64,000 nucleotides of DNA from Wyeomyia smithii (GCF_029784165.1 NC_073696.1:185978998-186042997); one strand, 5' to 3'. Positions 10,319 through 22,246 are shown, counted from the stretch's first letter. The notes: a model not told the origin generated them from the sequence alone. Made by a program: numbers and translations.

Positions 10319-10420
10319 ATTTAGTTAATTTGGTCCCCCTTCCAGCCGCTATCCTCGTTTACAGTGGAGTAGTCGCCTATGTGGTCCTATGGTGGTCTAT
10401 GTCGAAGCAGTGAGGTCATG

Positions 10421-10990
10421 ACTAGGGTTGGTCGCCCATAGCGCCATATGAGCAACTATGTCGCCCCCAACCAGCGTAAGTCAGGAGAGAGAATCTGGTC
10501 CTAAGACCAAATCCGATTCTTAACAGGCAATGGACGCGGAACGTACTGGAAGGCCTGCCAAGTTTTGCGGAATGGAGACCCCTGCACCGGTTGTTATCTC
10601 GCCGTTTCAAACCGTTGTCACACGACCTTATTAAGGGAGCTCGGAGTAGGTGCCAGCCAGAATCGTGGGAACTTACTGGAATTGGCGGGTTGGTGCATTT
10701 TGAATGGTGGGAGCGGCACTACTCGCTCCATTGTAGATGCCTTCGGGTACTTGTGGCTTTTGCGAGTAATCTTCTGCGCAGTGTCCGACCCTCACCACCC
10801 CTAGGCGATCTCCCACTGCTGGACCGGGACTGCCGGGTACTGACAGTGGTCACGCACATATTGCATGCCACGCGCCGACTCTTGGTGGCATACAGCTCTG
10901 CCACAACATACATAGATTGTCTGAATTAAACCGAGTAACCAATCACTTCCTTTCTTTCCCAGCACAGCCGACACTGAAGTACACACACGG
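10421..10990 (-). other. Possible 5' UTR of the R1-clade element
   Basis: GC-richer than the flanks and directly upstream (minus strand) of the ORF1 start. No domain is readable in the small open frames. Assignment as 5' UTR rests on position only. Confidence 0.35.
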
Positions 10991-11831
10991 TTTGACCTTA
11001 AAAACGGTTTGTTGTTGTTATGCGGTTTCTTGTTGCTTGTTCATGTCAAAAAGAGAAAAAGTGCCGGTAATCTTGTGCCGGGTTTCTGATAACGAGGAAA
11101 CTAATGGGCGGGGGCCTAGCGTGGTTGCTTACCACAGAAATGACAACGTATCATTAGAGATACTCAGTGAGAGAGATAAGCGATGAAAAAAAAAACGCTG
11201 ATTTGGCAACTAGATTTCACATATCAGAGGTGCCAGATCTCTTCTCAGAGCGCAATGTTGACTATCTTTTTTATTCGGCTCGTATAACTGATGGTGACGG
11301 TGGAAGTCCTGGAAAATAATAAAGTGCATCACAAAAACCGTGAAGGAGTTGAATTTTATGATTATGTTTAATTTTATATACTTTCATCATTATTCTGTAG
11401 ACCATACAAAGAGTTTGTGAACCACCAGTTAAAAATCACTGTGATGAAGCAACAATGAAGCATTCCCAATTCATTGTTTAGCAATAGAACATGAAAAACG
11501 TGTGAAAATAAATATATTCTTTATTGTACCTTATTGCAATACCTTTTAATGTGTTACCATCCTTGTTCGTTTGGCTCGGATTTTGACATGTTCGTTTGGC
11601 TCACAACACTCTCTTCGCATATCTCTCCCTCAGAGTATTGCAACGTATCATAACAACGAATAGAAGTTAGAAGTCATTCTAGTGTTCTAGTGTTACCAAT
11701 AATTCTAGCGTAGCATATGCGATGTTCGTTTCAAAGCACATTTTATTACAGAAAATGAGACGAAATTGGGAGTAATTTCGCTTTTTTTATGTATTATTTT
11801 GAAAATACACTAGAAGAATAAAAGTGTGCAG
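10991..11831. other. Intergenic stretch, nothing recognised
   Basis: AT-rich with several short open frames of no recognisable identity. CAGAGGTGCCAGAT at 11227 matches one end of the inner hAT MITE family, but I found no partner end. Confidence 0.35.
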
Positions 11832-12734
11832 TAGGGTAGGGAATCGTTATATGGAAAAAACGAAACTTTATAGCAGAAAGCCAGAACCAAAGTTCTTTTG
11901 TTATATTTGGGGCCCCAAACAATCTTGAATTTATCGGAAGTCGATTAGTTTTGTAACCGCTTGGCGCATTGCATTTGAAATTTATATGGAGATTTGTTTG
12001 GAAAAACAAAATTTTTTGCATTTTCTATTCTAAAGAGTTCAAAATGGCTCAAACCATAGGTTTCATGACTTCAGATGGTAGGTTTTCTGATGCCTGACAA
12101 CTTGGCTGAAGACACTAAAGAGCTAGGGTGTTCCGAAAAATACTAAATCTGTTCAAAGTTGAGTAAGTCGAAATTTAAATTGCAAATCATTTTTCCTGCC
12201 AAAACTGCCAGTGTATCGGCGTCAGTCAGAATTCAATCAGAAGTAACCTCTGAAACACGTTGTAGATTCAATCTACGCCTAGAATATTGACCTGAATTTG
12301 TTTGCTTGATCCAGCTGAGTGTATAAACTCGTTACGACAGGTTACTTCTGATGGGAATCCTACTGACACCGGTACATTGGTAATGTTGGCAGTAAACAAG
12401 ATTTCCTGCATTTAATTCGACATACTCAACTTTAAACAGCTAAAGCTCTTCTTAGAGACGTTCTAGCTCTTCAGTGTCTTCTGCAAAGTTGTTCGGCATC
12501 TAAAATACTATACTTCATCATAATGTAGTGCATTTTTAGAGCATTATTGAGCTCTCTTGAAAGGTATATACAAAAAGGTAGGTTTTTCCGTATAACTTTT
12601 CATACAAATTTGAAATGCAATGCGTCACGCGGAGACCAAACCAATCGACTTCAGGTAAGTTTAGGGTTGTTTGGGGCCCCAAAAAGAACCAAAAAAACCT
12701 GGTTCTGGAAAATCGATCACTTTGCCCCACCCTA
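11832..12734. mobile_element. Foldback/long-TIR element, about 0.9 kb
   Basis: The two ends are long, diverged inverted repeats of about 180-200 bp (11832-12020 against 12545-12734). Each arm contains a GGGGCCCC core flanked by an AGAACC-type sequence, then TCGATT and GCGCATTGCATTT / GACGCATTGCATTT. Tips read TAGGGTAGGG and (inward) TAGGGTGGGG. A second, inner inverted pair (CAGAAGTAACCTCTG near 12238 and CAGGTTACTTCTG near 12339) suggests a nested palindrome. It has no coding capacity. The target duplication is unclear, so the superfamily is not assigned. Confidence 0.65.
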
Positions 12735-13187
12735 GCATGCAGCCTCCACATCTTTTTGAGAAGGATTTTTTTGATATTGGTCTCTATACAAGCGTGAATT
12801 GCGATATTATTGTTTGGTTTGCACTGATCAATGGTTGTTATCGCTTACCATGGAAACTGCAGAATAACAAAATGGGTATTTTTGTAAGTGGTGTGTCTAT
12901 AGCCTGTTAATGATTCCATGTTTATAGTGCTGTGACTGTGATAGTTTTTTTACGAAATGAGTTGATTCGACTTTAGAATCACTGTCTATCAAAAAGACGA
13001 ATCTTGAAACAATTAGACAGGTGAGTTCGCATAAAATAAAGTTTGGTTAGTGCTCTGATGCTTTTTGTGCCGAAAAATTAAAAATTATCCTTTTAATAAT
13101 CCTTTTTACCACTACATATATAAGTGTCGATGATTTTCATTATAAGAATAATGGTTCTTTAACTGTTAGAAGAATGATGGTTATTTG
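12735..13187. other. AT-rich stretch, nothing recognised
   Basis: Short frames only, no domain or repeat assignment. Confidence 0.35.
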
Positions 13188-13330
13188 ACTGTTAGTCCTA
13201 GATGACCAAATACCAACTAATTCCAGAAACCATTAAGATTTGAAATTGACGTCTAGGTTTGGATTTTGGCTTTTGGGCATTATCCCCGTCCCGAAAATAT
13301 CCATTTTGGATGGTATTTGGCTATTCTATA
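13188..13330 (-). repeat. Single diverged unit of the dispersed ~135-bp repeat
   Basis: Contains the signature (read on the minus strand) CCAAATACC...ATATTTTCGGGAC that also occurs at 29772-29850, 53560-53690 and 57960-58560. It is a fragment of a dispersed, locally tandem family. Confidence 0.5.
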
Positions 13331-13365
13331 GTCGAATGCACCTCAGAAACGAAGGTTACGCTGTG

Positions 13366-14325
13366 ACATGAAAACCCCCTTAAAAAGGAACTTGAATTTG
13401 TTCCAGAAAGTTCACATCCACAATTGTTTAATTTCATCCAAAACATGATATATGAGCCAAATTTTCCAAGCAAAGAAAACAAATTGCACAAATTCGAAGA
13501 ATTTGCCAGCAATTTATTTTTAATTCTTCCATTTTTAAAGTACCATTGCAACAGTTATATTTGACCGTGGAGAACAGAGGACTATCTCCAATCGACGTGG
13601 AAAATAGAATGAAGGCGTTATTCATTAAGAATTTGATATTCATGTCATACAGTCAACCGATTGTTATCTTTATGATGGCTCAAAAGAGCAACAAGCACCT
13701 AACGCGCAATGCTCGTGCATGGGTAATATTGGCAGAGGAGAAAAGCAAATACACACGATCAAACACAGTTAGTTTAATTTGGAAAAGTCTGATATATGAA
13801 CTTCAAACTGTTCCTAAAATAGAGTTAGAATTATCAAATCTTGATTGGGAAATATTCAGGGAAAATATGCACCAATATTTTCTCCCAACAAATGAAAAAA
13901 AAATGCTTTGTACATGCTTCTCAATGCTATTATACCGTGCAATGATAAATTATTGCGTCATTCTATACGCGGAACAGACTCAAATTTCCGTACGTACAGG
14001 TGATTCCTGTGGCAGTATTGACTTAAGTAGGCTTCGTATGAAAGAATGTAAAATTTCTAAAGAAATTTGGAACTGGGTTTTGTCAGTAGTATACACAAGA
14101 ATGAAGTTTAAAGTAACTGATCCTGAAGAAATGATAATAAACAAAAAAGATCCATAAAAAATCAACCAATCAAAAAGCAGCTCTATGGTTGTGTACAGAA
14201 GCAATAGCTTATAACCTAATGTATAAAGAATACGGATTTCTATATCACTTTGAGAAAACGATTAGAGATAAAAATGGAACAGTCGTTTTTTATTCAAATC
14301 GCATTTTGAAAGGTACTTGATAGTT
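13366..14325 (+). pseudogene. Unrecognised broken ORF; candidate endogenous viral relic
   Basis: The longest piece (about 13456-14157) is open for more than 200 codons with ordinary protein-like composition. Coding-like sequence appears to continue upstream in a second frame (from about 13366, switching near 13540) and downstream in a third frame (about 14160 to a stop near 14322). The whole would therefore be roughly 300 residues with two frame breaks. There is no intron signal, no reverse transcriptase, transposase, zinc knuckle or terminal repeat nearby. An AATAAATAAAT stretch follows near 14376. I do not recognise the protein. An intronless, frame-broken, isolated ORF in mosquito repeat DNA is how non-retroviral endogenous viral elements often look, but a decayed host gene or transposon ORF is equally possible. 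Confidence 0.4.
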
Positions 14326-14329
14326 TGTT

Positions 14330-17300
14330 AAAAAAGGTTAATTTAATATATGTAATGGATTTATGTATATATGAAAATAAATAAATTTTAAATTGTGAAA
14401 AACAGGCAAGAATTCACTGATCAGACAATTCAAACGCTGACATCAGTATTTTACAAAAGTAACTGAAAGACTGCAATAGAAACAGTGGAGAAGTGATGAA
14501 GGTTAAACCTTCGGCAATACTGTGAAATAATTGATTGTTTTAAAGCCTCCTAAATGGCCTCGAGTCTAATTAGCCGTTAGAGTAAACGGCTGTACACAAA
14601 AAAGATTTTCCAGATTTTTTTCTAATGTAAGTTCAGTTCATCCATGTATCGCCAATATTTTCCAACACATTATGGCCACGAAATCCGATTCACAAAGATC
14701 GGAGAGCACCTTCTCACTTAGTAACAGTTTCAGCCCCCGTGCGGCAAGCGAAGAAGAAAAAGCCGCTTGTAATGCGACTACAAGTCAAACGCAGCTCATG
14801 TATTAGCGACTGTCAATCAAACGGAAAAAACAAAGCACTTGAAAGGCAAACCCGAGCACAGACAAAAAGGAACAGGCACTCAGCTGCATAACATAAGCGA
14901 GCGATCATTCGAGACAGCGGAGGGAAAAAAAGGTGTGCAACTAACTGTCAAAAGATGCCATCCCAAATGACCTCCCGGGTCGGGCTCTAGCATTTTCGCA
15001 ACATTTTCACTTCCATTGTTGTCGATGGTGAGAACAAAAGCGAAGCGAAAGAGCAATAGAGACAGAGGCAGGACCCGACGAAGGAGATAAAATACATGCA
15101 CTCAGCATTCTGCCACTATCCTACATACACTTACGGGGCCATCTCAAGCAATCACCCATCAACACCGGATGGATTGTATCAGATTTTCATCTGCCTTGAT
15201 TTTGTTTCCCGTTACTTTGCTCTTCCTGGCAGTAAGACTGTCGAGTGGCATCCATACAGTAGTGTGCATGCTGGATGGCAAGTGTTTCCACGGTTACCTC
15301 ATTTTCACACTCATCTCTAATGGAAAATTAATTGATCGTGTCCGCTGCTGCTTCGGCTGAGTGGAAACGCTGCATGTGATCCGCACGACAAGAGCGCTTT
15401 GCTTTTCCACCGAACATAACAGAACAGACTGGTGAAAGGTGGCACAGATCGGGGCAAAAAACCACTCGGAAATGACTGGCGATGGTAACGTGAGGAAAAA
15501 TGGAAATTTGCGGAATGAAATGTATGGGTAATGAGGATACGTACGTACAGGTACGCCGAAAGCAGTAGCGGGCGGTCCAACAACAGGTTTTACTTTGTAG
15601 TTGATGAAACTGTTGAACGTCATCGTTCAAGCACGGAAACTAGGATCCAATCTACATAATTTTTAAGTTTTCCATACAACGAATGCTTAGACTACTATGG
15701 CTACAATTTTATTTTAGTTATTCTTATGTTAGTGGGTTACCGTGAAACGCGCAGATAGTAAATACTTTGTAATTCGGGTTAACATGTCACGGTAGAATCA
15801 ACTTTCTACTCAAGTTTCTTGGCAGAAATTCTTTCGTTCAATTTATTGAATTGATTGAGAATTGAATAAAAATACTGATGTAAGCAAAATAAACTGAGTT
15901 TGTATCTTACGCGTGAACAAGCACTAGAATCACACATTGTACCTATATTGTTCATTTTTTGGAATCGAATAAAATTAACAGAGCATTAAATTTCAATCTA
16001 TGGATTTTTTTCTATTGTAGTGCTTCTTAGTTTTGCATAATAACCAAATGCCAAAGTTATAAATTTTAAGTTCTTATCATAAAGCGATATAAAGCAATCA
16101 CTTTACTCGTAATTCAAAATTTCATGTCGATTTTGGCTTTTTGTGAAAAACTTAAACGCAGCTTTTACGTGAACTCAGCAATTCAACTGTTCTAACTTGG
16201 TTTTTTGTTTGTAATCTCAGAATTCACGCCGAGTAGTGGGATTCATGTTTTCTTAACGCAATATGTAGAACTTTTATAATAGCTGAAAATACTAGCGCAT
16301 GCAAATCAACTCTGAAACAATTTACTAGACTTTCATCTGTAGTAAATTACTCAAACAGTTCAAACTTTTCCATCAATATTAGGTCTACCTGTAAAAATGG
16401 TAGAAAAAAATATTTTATTACATGCTAGAAGCTAAAAACTGTACATCATTGTGAATAAAACAAATAAAGGCAATTAAATTTAGAGATAAAATGGTAAATC
16501 ACTTTAATAGACACAAACATTGTTCGTTATTTCTCTGAAAGCTGAATTTTAGATAAACATTCAATGCCAAACTACAACTACCAGCCGGTAACATCCAGCG
16601 CCAGACTGCATTCCGCCCTTCCAAGCAGAACAGGCTGCACTGACATATCGGATGTGGTTGTGAATGCATTCCCCGCAGGCATAGCGCAGCGGTAGGTTGG
16701 TTGAATCAACCAAGCCAATATAAACCAACCGACTATTGGCTCCCGGGGAAAATTCTTGCACCCAGTGCACGTGAAAGACCTGTGCAGTCACATCGAACGC
16801 TGCGGTTATCGCTGAGACTTTCCACATCTATGACTTTCACATCTATGTTGCTGTCGATCACGAAACTCATGACGGAGCAACAGCAGTCCCGGCCACATGC
16901 CACCGGTGGAAAGTCTTATCAACGGTCGTGATATGATTAAAAATTGTGGTGGCGTACGATTGCTGCCGGTTTACTTTCCACTACGAACGATAGATGTTTG
17001 GAAGTGGATGCTGATGGCCAGAACTCGCAGCAACGGTTGGTGTAGATGTGCCATTCAATGAGCGTATAATTTTTATGTGCGTAACGTGAAATTTGCCGCG
17101 ATGAGTGTTTTGGAACTCTTTTTTCCACTGCCTCTTTGCCAAATCACGGCCATCAAGAACACATGTCCGTTCCCGTAGAGTAGATTGTGAATAGAATTTA
17201 ATCGTCGATCGAGATCACCTTGTATGACTGCTTCCACAATTGCTTGTTTTTTGCTAAAAACTTGTATACAAACATGCAAGTTACAAATAAAATTGTGGCC

Positions 17301-17599
17301 GATTGTTTTTAGAAATAACAAAAATAAAACAGAAGTTAAAACAAAAAATCCCAAATTCATCAACATACATTATTATCACAATATTACTTCTAAACGTACT
17401 ATGGAAGATATACACTGGGGTCGCTTTTTACGCGGGTTGTTTTCATGCGTTTTTAAGCGGGATATTTTCACAATAACGCGGGTTATTTTTACTCGATTCG
17501 GAAGATTATTTGTACGCGGTATCAAATAAGTTTAGTATAAATATATCGAATCTAATCTTTTAAATAGGGTACAACCAACCGTATAACTTTTGAGCTTCA
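14330..17599. other. 3.3 kb without a recognisable gene
   Basis: Mixed AT-rich DNA with two GC-richer patches (about 14,680-15,640 and 16,560-17,160). Several overlapping short frames occur in both patches, but none shows a domain, splice-site-framed exon pattern or family resemblance I can defend. They could be exons or regulatory DNA of a host gene lying outside the window. Confidence 0.3.
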
Positions 17600-17745
17600 A
17601 CGCGGATAAAATATTAACAAGCGTGCCACTTCTCAATAGCTTTATTGCCAATAATAAAAGTGCGGAATACAGCAGACACTCGGGCATATCTCACAATAGA
17701 TCAACGAATTTGGTCGCAATGAGGAAGTCCATATAGAAAAAAACT
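17600..17745 (+). repeat. 5'-truncated SINE tail fragment
   Basis: Carries the module CACTTCTCAATAGC ... GCAGACACTCGGGCATATC ... GAGGAAGTCCATA followed by a short A run. The same module forms the 3' tail of the full SINE at 30658-31149 (minus). A shorter copy lies at 38468-38562. Confidence 0.65.
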
Positions 17746-18250
17746 TGAACTACACAACCAATACAATTAAATACAATACTCATACAAGCTTTCCCAAGTA
17801 ACCAAAAGTTCGGATAAAAGTAGAATTCATAGGACACATTCTCAGCGAAGCTACACCAACAAACCAATTTTTGAAATGCATATTTCAGCAATGCGAATAA
17901 TTTTCCTAGATTCTATAGTGTTTGAACCTTCCAAAAACGTAAATGTCAAATTTATAGTGTTTAAAAAAACTGTAGAAAACTAATTGCAAAATTCAAGTAA
18001 AATATACAAAAAAACAAGCGTTTTTGGTTACATATTTTTGAAATGGTTACAAATGATCAGGAGTATGTATTTATAATACATTTTTTATGTTATATGACTG
18101 TGAAATAAGTGCTTTATTCGATGCCTAAAGGGTTTTGAAGTGAAATTTCAAATATTTGTATGTAATGTATGTAATTGTATAAATATGTAATGTAAATGTA
18201 ATTGTATGTAATATTGATCTTGGGCCAATATGACAACAGGGGTAATTTAG
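17746..18250. other. AT-rich stretch with TGTAA-type simple repeats
   Basis: Degenerate (TGTAA/ATGTA)n near 18158-18215, otherwise nothing recognised. Confidence 0.4.
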
Positions 18251-19891
18251 CGTTGTAACGTCACGAAAAAAGTACAGTTTTTTACTTCATGGGAACTCCT
18301 TACATTTAATCAAAGTAATATTTTGTTTTTTATTTTTCACTCAAAAATACCTTTAATTTGATACTAAAAGATCGCATCTAGGTTGAATACAACTTGAGTT
18401 ACAACCGGGTTTAGTTTGCGTTGTAACGTCACGAAATTTTTTTCTCCCCTTATATAACATTCGTCTATATTTAAAAACATACTTGATGTCTAAATTAGTT
18501 CACGTTACATCTGTCACATAACAGAGAATAAATTTTGTAAAATGGATTAATGTTTTTAATTATTAAACTGTGGGTCATCCATGAGTAACGTTACATTCTA
18601 AAAAATTCTAATATTATTCTATTATATTATATTACAATGCATTGCGTGGGGAAGAATTGAAAATTGTCAACTTCCGCGTTACGTAACATGCGAATGCTCC
18701 CTAAGAGAAAAACTATTGACGCAAGGTAACCGTATTAATGAAATGAATAGGTACTTCGTCCGCATCGCTCAAGCCAATCTTCCGAATGTGATGGTTATCG
18801 CAATTACGGGACGTGACATCACCACATTTAACGATGAGAAGAACATTTTTGAACGACCAACACTATATCGTGGAATAAGCCAGCTATTTATTTTTGGGGC
18901 AAGTCTAGATGAAAAAATCTTCAGCGGCAAAAATGCACTCGAATTTTCTTAAAAAAGTAGTGTGAGTTTTAAAAAATTAAGGAAATATCACGGGAGCGAA
19001 AAAAGCTAACAAGCGGCATTTTTGTGTGATTATTATATTTGAAAGGTTTCTTGTATTGATTGGAATTAAGGACACATTTGTAAACTTTAATATAAATGCT
19101 GAATAAACTGCTAACGTACTCTAACATTGTGAAAAAACTACAATAAAAATAAATTTAATATGTTTTACACATAATGTCATATAAGACACTTTTGAGAATA
19201 TTTATGATGCATATGTCACTTATGAAAAGAATTGATTTGAGCATAACTCACATTCCTTCACTGAAAATCTCCAAGTTTAAGTTTGGTTCTTCATTACCAA
19301 ACATTAAACGACAAAGTAAATTTGTTACGTAATTTATGAATAACCCCACAAACCAAGTGCATAAAGTAGAAGTAGAAATATATAAAATCAGATATTGAAC
19401 TATTTCATATGAAAATGTCTAAGAAATATGTGATAAATAATGGATATCGACTGATTCATATTTTCCCGACGTTACAACGGAGTGAGAATACCCCTTGCTG
19501 AAAAATGAGCGTTGTAACGTCACGAAATATAAAAGCTTCTCAAATATAGATGTTACCAGTTAAAGGCACTCTAAACATGGCAAAATGTTCGATTATTACT
19601 TGTTATCAAATCGTGGAAGAAGAAATTGTTATAAAATTCCAAACAGAGCAGAGTTTTTGTTTTTTGTAAGAAAAGCCCCGACACCTCAATTTCTAGCGCG
19701 TTGTAACGTCACGCTACATTTTTACTTCCCAAGGTAATATAAACAAAGAAAACAAATATCCTATGCATCATTCTTATAGGAAATTTTGTCTATTTTTCGA
19801 ATCTGTAATAATATCAAAGGGTTTCATGAAAAAAATACAAGTTAGAATTAAAATGATGCCAACAGAATAGTCAAAACGTTGTAACGTCACG
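18251..19891 (+). repeat. Cluster of the 15-bp motif CGTTGTAACGTCACG
   Basis: Five exact copies: 18251-18265, 18419-18433, 19510-19524, 19699-19713 and 19877-19891. A 12-bp inverted match (GACGTTACAACG) lies at 19469-19480. Neighbouring copies are 168-189 bp apart, as in a badly decayed tandem array. Two copies have an upstream inverted partner (GTTACAAC) that could form a stem. Each contains ACGTCAC, a CRE/ATF half-site-like core. A ~780-bp segment with its own terminal repeats (18570-19349) splits the cluster. Function is unknown. Confidence 0.7.
18570..19349. mobile_element. Possible TIR element, about 780 bp
   Basis: The left tip GTGGGTCATCCATGAGTAAC and the right tip (inward) GTGGGGTTATTCATAAATTA match as imperfect terminal inverted repeats about 24 bp long. 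Insect genomes have many elements with a GGGTCATTCATAAATTACGTAAC-like tip. I could not fix the target duplication. An open frame at 18716-18952 (78 codons, no ATG at its start) lies inside but matches nothing I know. Confidence 0.45.
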
Positions 19892-19899
19892 GTAGAATG

Positions 19900-21590
19900 T
19901 GTCATAGTCTAATCAGCCAATCTAACGATCATGAATAGAATTCTATTCAGCTCAATTTTTAAGTAACTACCCGTACTTTCAAGTTCGCATTTGTTTAATA
20001 AACTTTGAGTAGCATGCAAAGCAGCTTCTAAACCGAACTAGAAAGTTCACATTAAGTTCGGTTAGGTCGCTGAACAGAACGCTATCCAACTTGAAAAGAA
20101 AACTTCAAAATACTTAAAATAAAAATCAATTTGCAAATTTTCAATTTCCTCACTCATCATTCGTGTTGCTTCAAATCCCATGATAATCATTTACTGGAGA
20201 AATTTAGATCAGAAGAATAATGTCTGGCTTCATTTATTAATAAATTTCATTATCTTTTTTGCAACTTACTACACAAGCTTCGAACTCGAGTCCTCCCTCT
20301 TTACAACCTAGATTCATACCACTGCTCCGTTCCCGCTATATGAGATACGGAACGATTTTACACGATGTGCTGATTTCTCTTCATTACCTACACGTTCATA
20401 GCTAGGAACATACCGGGTCTCTCTTTCAGCTTGAAAGTTCAGATATAGTACAGGTGGAACCTCATGCGAACTAGAAAGTTCAGAAAAGGCTGACGCGGAA
20501 CTTTTTCTGACTTTCAAGTTCAGAAAAAGTACACGCAGAGCGCAATGTCTTCTTTTCACTGATTTAGAGAAATTTTCGGATCATATATGAGTAAAAGGCA
20601 TTTGAAAACATCTTCCATGTTCACTAGACGGTTGAATTTTCTTGAGTGCAATTCTCGATAATTTTAGACGGATTTATTCCGTGCCTCTTGAACTTCTTCT
20701 GACATCATACCAATAGGCATAATATAATGCCTGGTGATAGATGTACCGTACATTAATAGTATGTGAATTGTCGGTGAAAACGGGTAAAAAGAACACAACT
20801 CAATAATGCGTTATTGATTAGCATCTTAAAAAGTATCCTATTTGAAAAAAAGCATTTCATAAGACTTCATTAGCTCATTGTAAATATTGAACTGAATATT
20901 TTTTACTTTTTACCAAAAGAGCTCATATATAATTCTCTTTAACATCTCCGTAGACATTGGGCATAATATTGGCAACAAAATAGCAAGTTTATTCCTAACT
21001 TTGTAAAATTTTACAAAATTACTCACAGAATAAAAGCCCCAAGGAGTTCTGGGCTGAAATTTTGTCTACAGACACCTAGTTTAATATTCTTTCATCCCTG
21101 AGAGTTTCAAGTTGTGCTTTTGTGCGCTAATGGAAATATGACATTTTGAAAAAATCATCGAAATTTTAGTTTCTTGAGATATTTTAAAAACTACGCGCCA
21201 TAGGCATCCTATTTTTGCGGCAAAGGTCAAAGTTTAAGAGGTTTTGATTAGAAACTCATAAAGTTTGTTAGTACACTTGGAAAAAATAAATAAAATGAAA
21301 ATAACAGTATTTTGTCCATTTTGTTAAAAACAACAATATCTCATACACGCTGCATTCTTGAATAGTTGTGACTCTGGAAGACTTTTATATTACTGGCTAA
21401 TGAACAACTTTGTAGAAGAAACCATCCTTCTAAATTGAATAAATGAAGACAAAAAAATTTAGTACTAATTTAGTACACGTTTAGTACAAGTATTTTCATA
21501 CAAAAATATTCCTCGATTATTCTAATAAACATTTCCGAAATCACTATCTCAAAAAACTAACACGATCCGGAGTTATTAATTTTGTTCCGC
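19900..21590. other. Intergenic stretch with repeated GAACTAGAAAGTTCA
   Basis: No gene recognised. The 15-mer GAACTAGAAAGTTCA occurs exactly at 20035-20049 and 20468-20482, with several further AAGTTC/GAACTT boxes between 19,975 and 20,540. The rest (20,550-21,590) is AT-rich without clear features. Confidence 0.4.
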
Positions 21591-21599
21591 TAGATTGCA

Positions 21600-22190
21600 T
21601 TCCTGGACCACTGTGCACTGACAGCACGGGCCACGGCAAAGCAACGTTAATAATCGAGAAAACCGCAGCAAAGGTTGTGGAGAATTTATCCGGAACAGTG
21701 CAAACACCTCTCAAGCACCTCTTAAGCAAGCAGAAAAAATCCTGTGGCGTCGGGTACAATGGGACAGCCATCCGGACGAAATAAGCATAATCGCGAAAAA
21801 CTTACAACACCAGCCTGGGCAGCGGTTAGAGAAAATTAAGAAGAAGAGCCTTCTATACAACAGTTCACCAGTGATGGACGAGGAAGGCGTGTTGCGGATG
21901 AACGGTAGACTGGCGAGTTCTGTAGAATTCCTCTTCGAAAAGAAGTATCCGATCATTCTATCAAGATCGCATGAGATTATACGGCGGACACGCAAATTCG
22001 GAGACGGTATTCAATGAATTGAGACAACGGTTTCACATTCCAAATCTGCGGGCAGGTATTCAGAAGGTAGCCCATCGATGAACATGGTGCAAGGAGAATG
22101 AGTGCATTCCTAGTCGCCGAGGGGGACACCTCTAGCCAGTTGATCGAGTTACGCCCAGTCTACGGCTGGAAGTGTACGACAGGGTGACGT
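21600..22190 (+). pseudogene. BEL/Pao retrotransposon integrase-region fragment
   Basis: The plus strand near 21720-21970 reads KQAEKILWRRVQWDSHPDE and VMDEEGVLRMNGRL, then YPIILSRSHEI. This is the N-terminal part of the BEL/Pao integrase region, where DxxGxLRxGGRL precedes an HHCC zinc finger. Finger-like remnants follow after frameshifts (ETVFNELRQRFHIPNLRAGI, then a WC..C-type pair near 22080-22100). The rest of the integrase and the LTRs are missing. It lies immediately upstream of, and in the same direction as, a gypsy relic of a different family. The two are therefore unrelated pieces joined by insertion or deletion. Confidence 0.7.
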
Positions 22191-22246
22191 AAAACTTCAG
22201 ACCGTAAGGTTCAAAGACGTGGTGTGGTGAACTCAGCGGTGTCTAT

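Larger units (their letters stand above)
6781..10420 (-). mobile_element. R1-clade non-LTR retrotransposon, decayed
   Basis: A LINE with two degraded ORFs, ORF1 (9438-10318) and ORF2 (6781-9210), reading on the minus strand. The R1 clade is shown by the ORF2 run GKPPGDPSAFRPICLLDTAG near 7900-7960, by LDVKTTFNSASWDFIA at the polymerase A motif, and by a KGTWTRRLI-like C terminus that ends at the boundary near 6781. Multiple stops and frameshifts run throughout and the catalytic FADD box is damaged. The 3' UTR and tail are missing. GC-richer sequence up to about 10,990 may be its 5' UTR. No 28S rDNA flank is present, so it is not at the classical R1 target. Confidence 0.8.

Noticed and set aside
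9514..10413. 299-codon plus-strand frame
   Set aside because: Antisense to the R1-clade ORF1, which has recognisable motifs on the minus strand; no domain in this frame.
16561..16827. 88-codon minus-strand frame as a host exon
   Set aside because: No recognisable domain and no supporting splice-site context.
18251..19891. CRISPR-like array
   Set aside because: Regular 15-bp motif, but units are too far apart, too short and the genome is eukaryotic.
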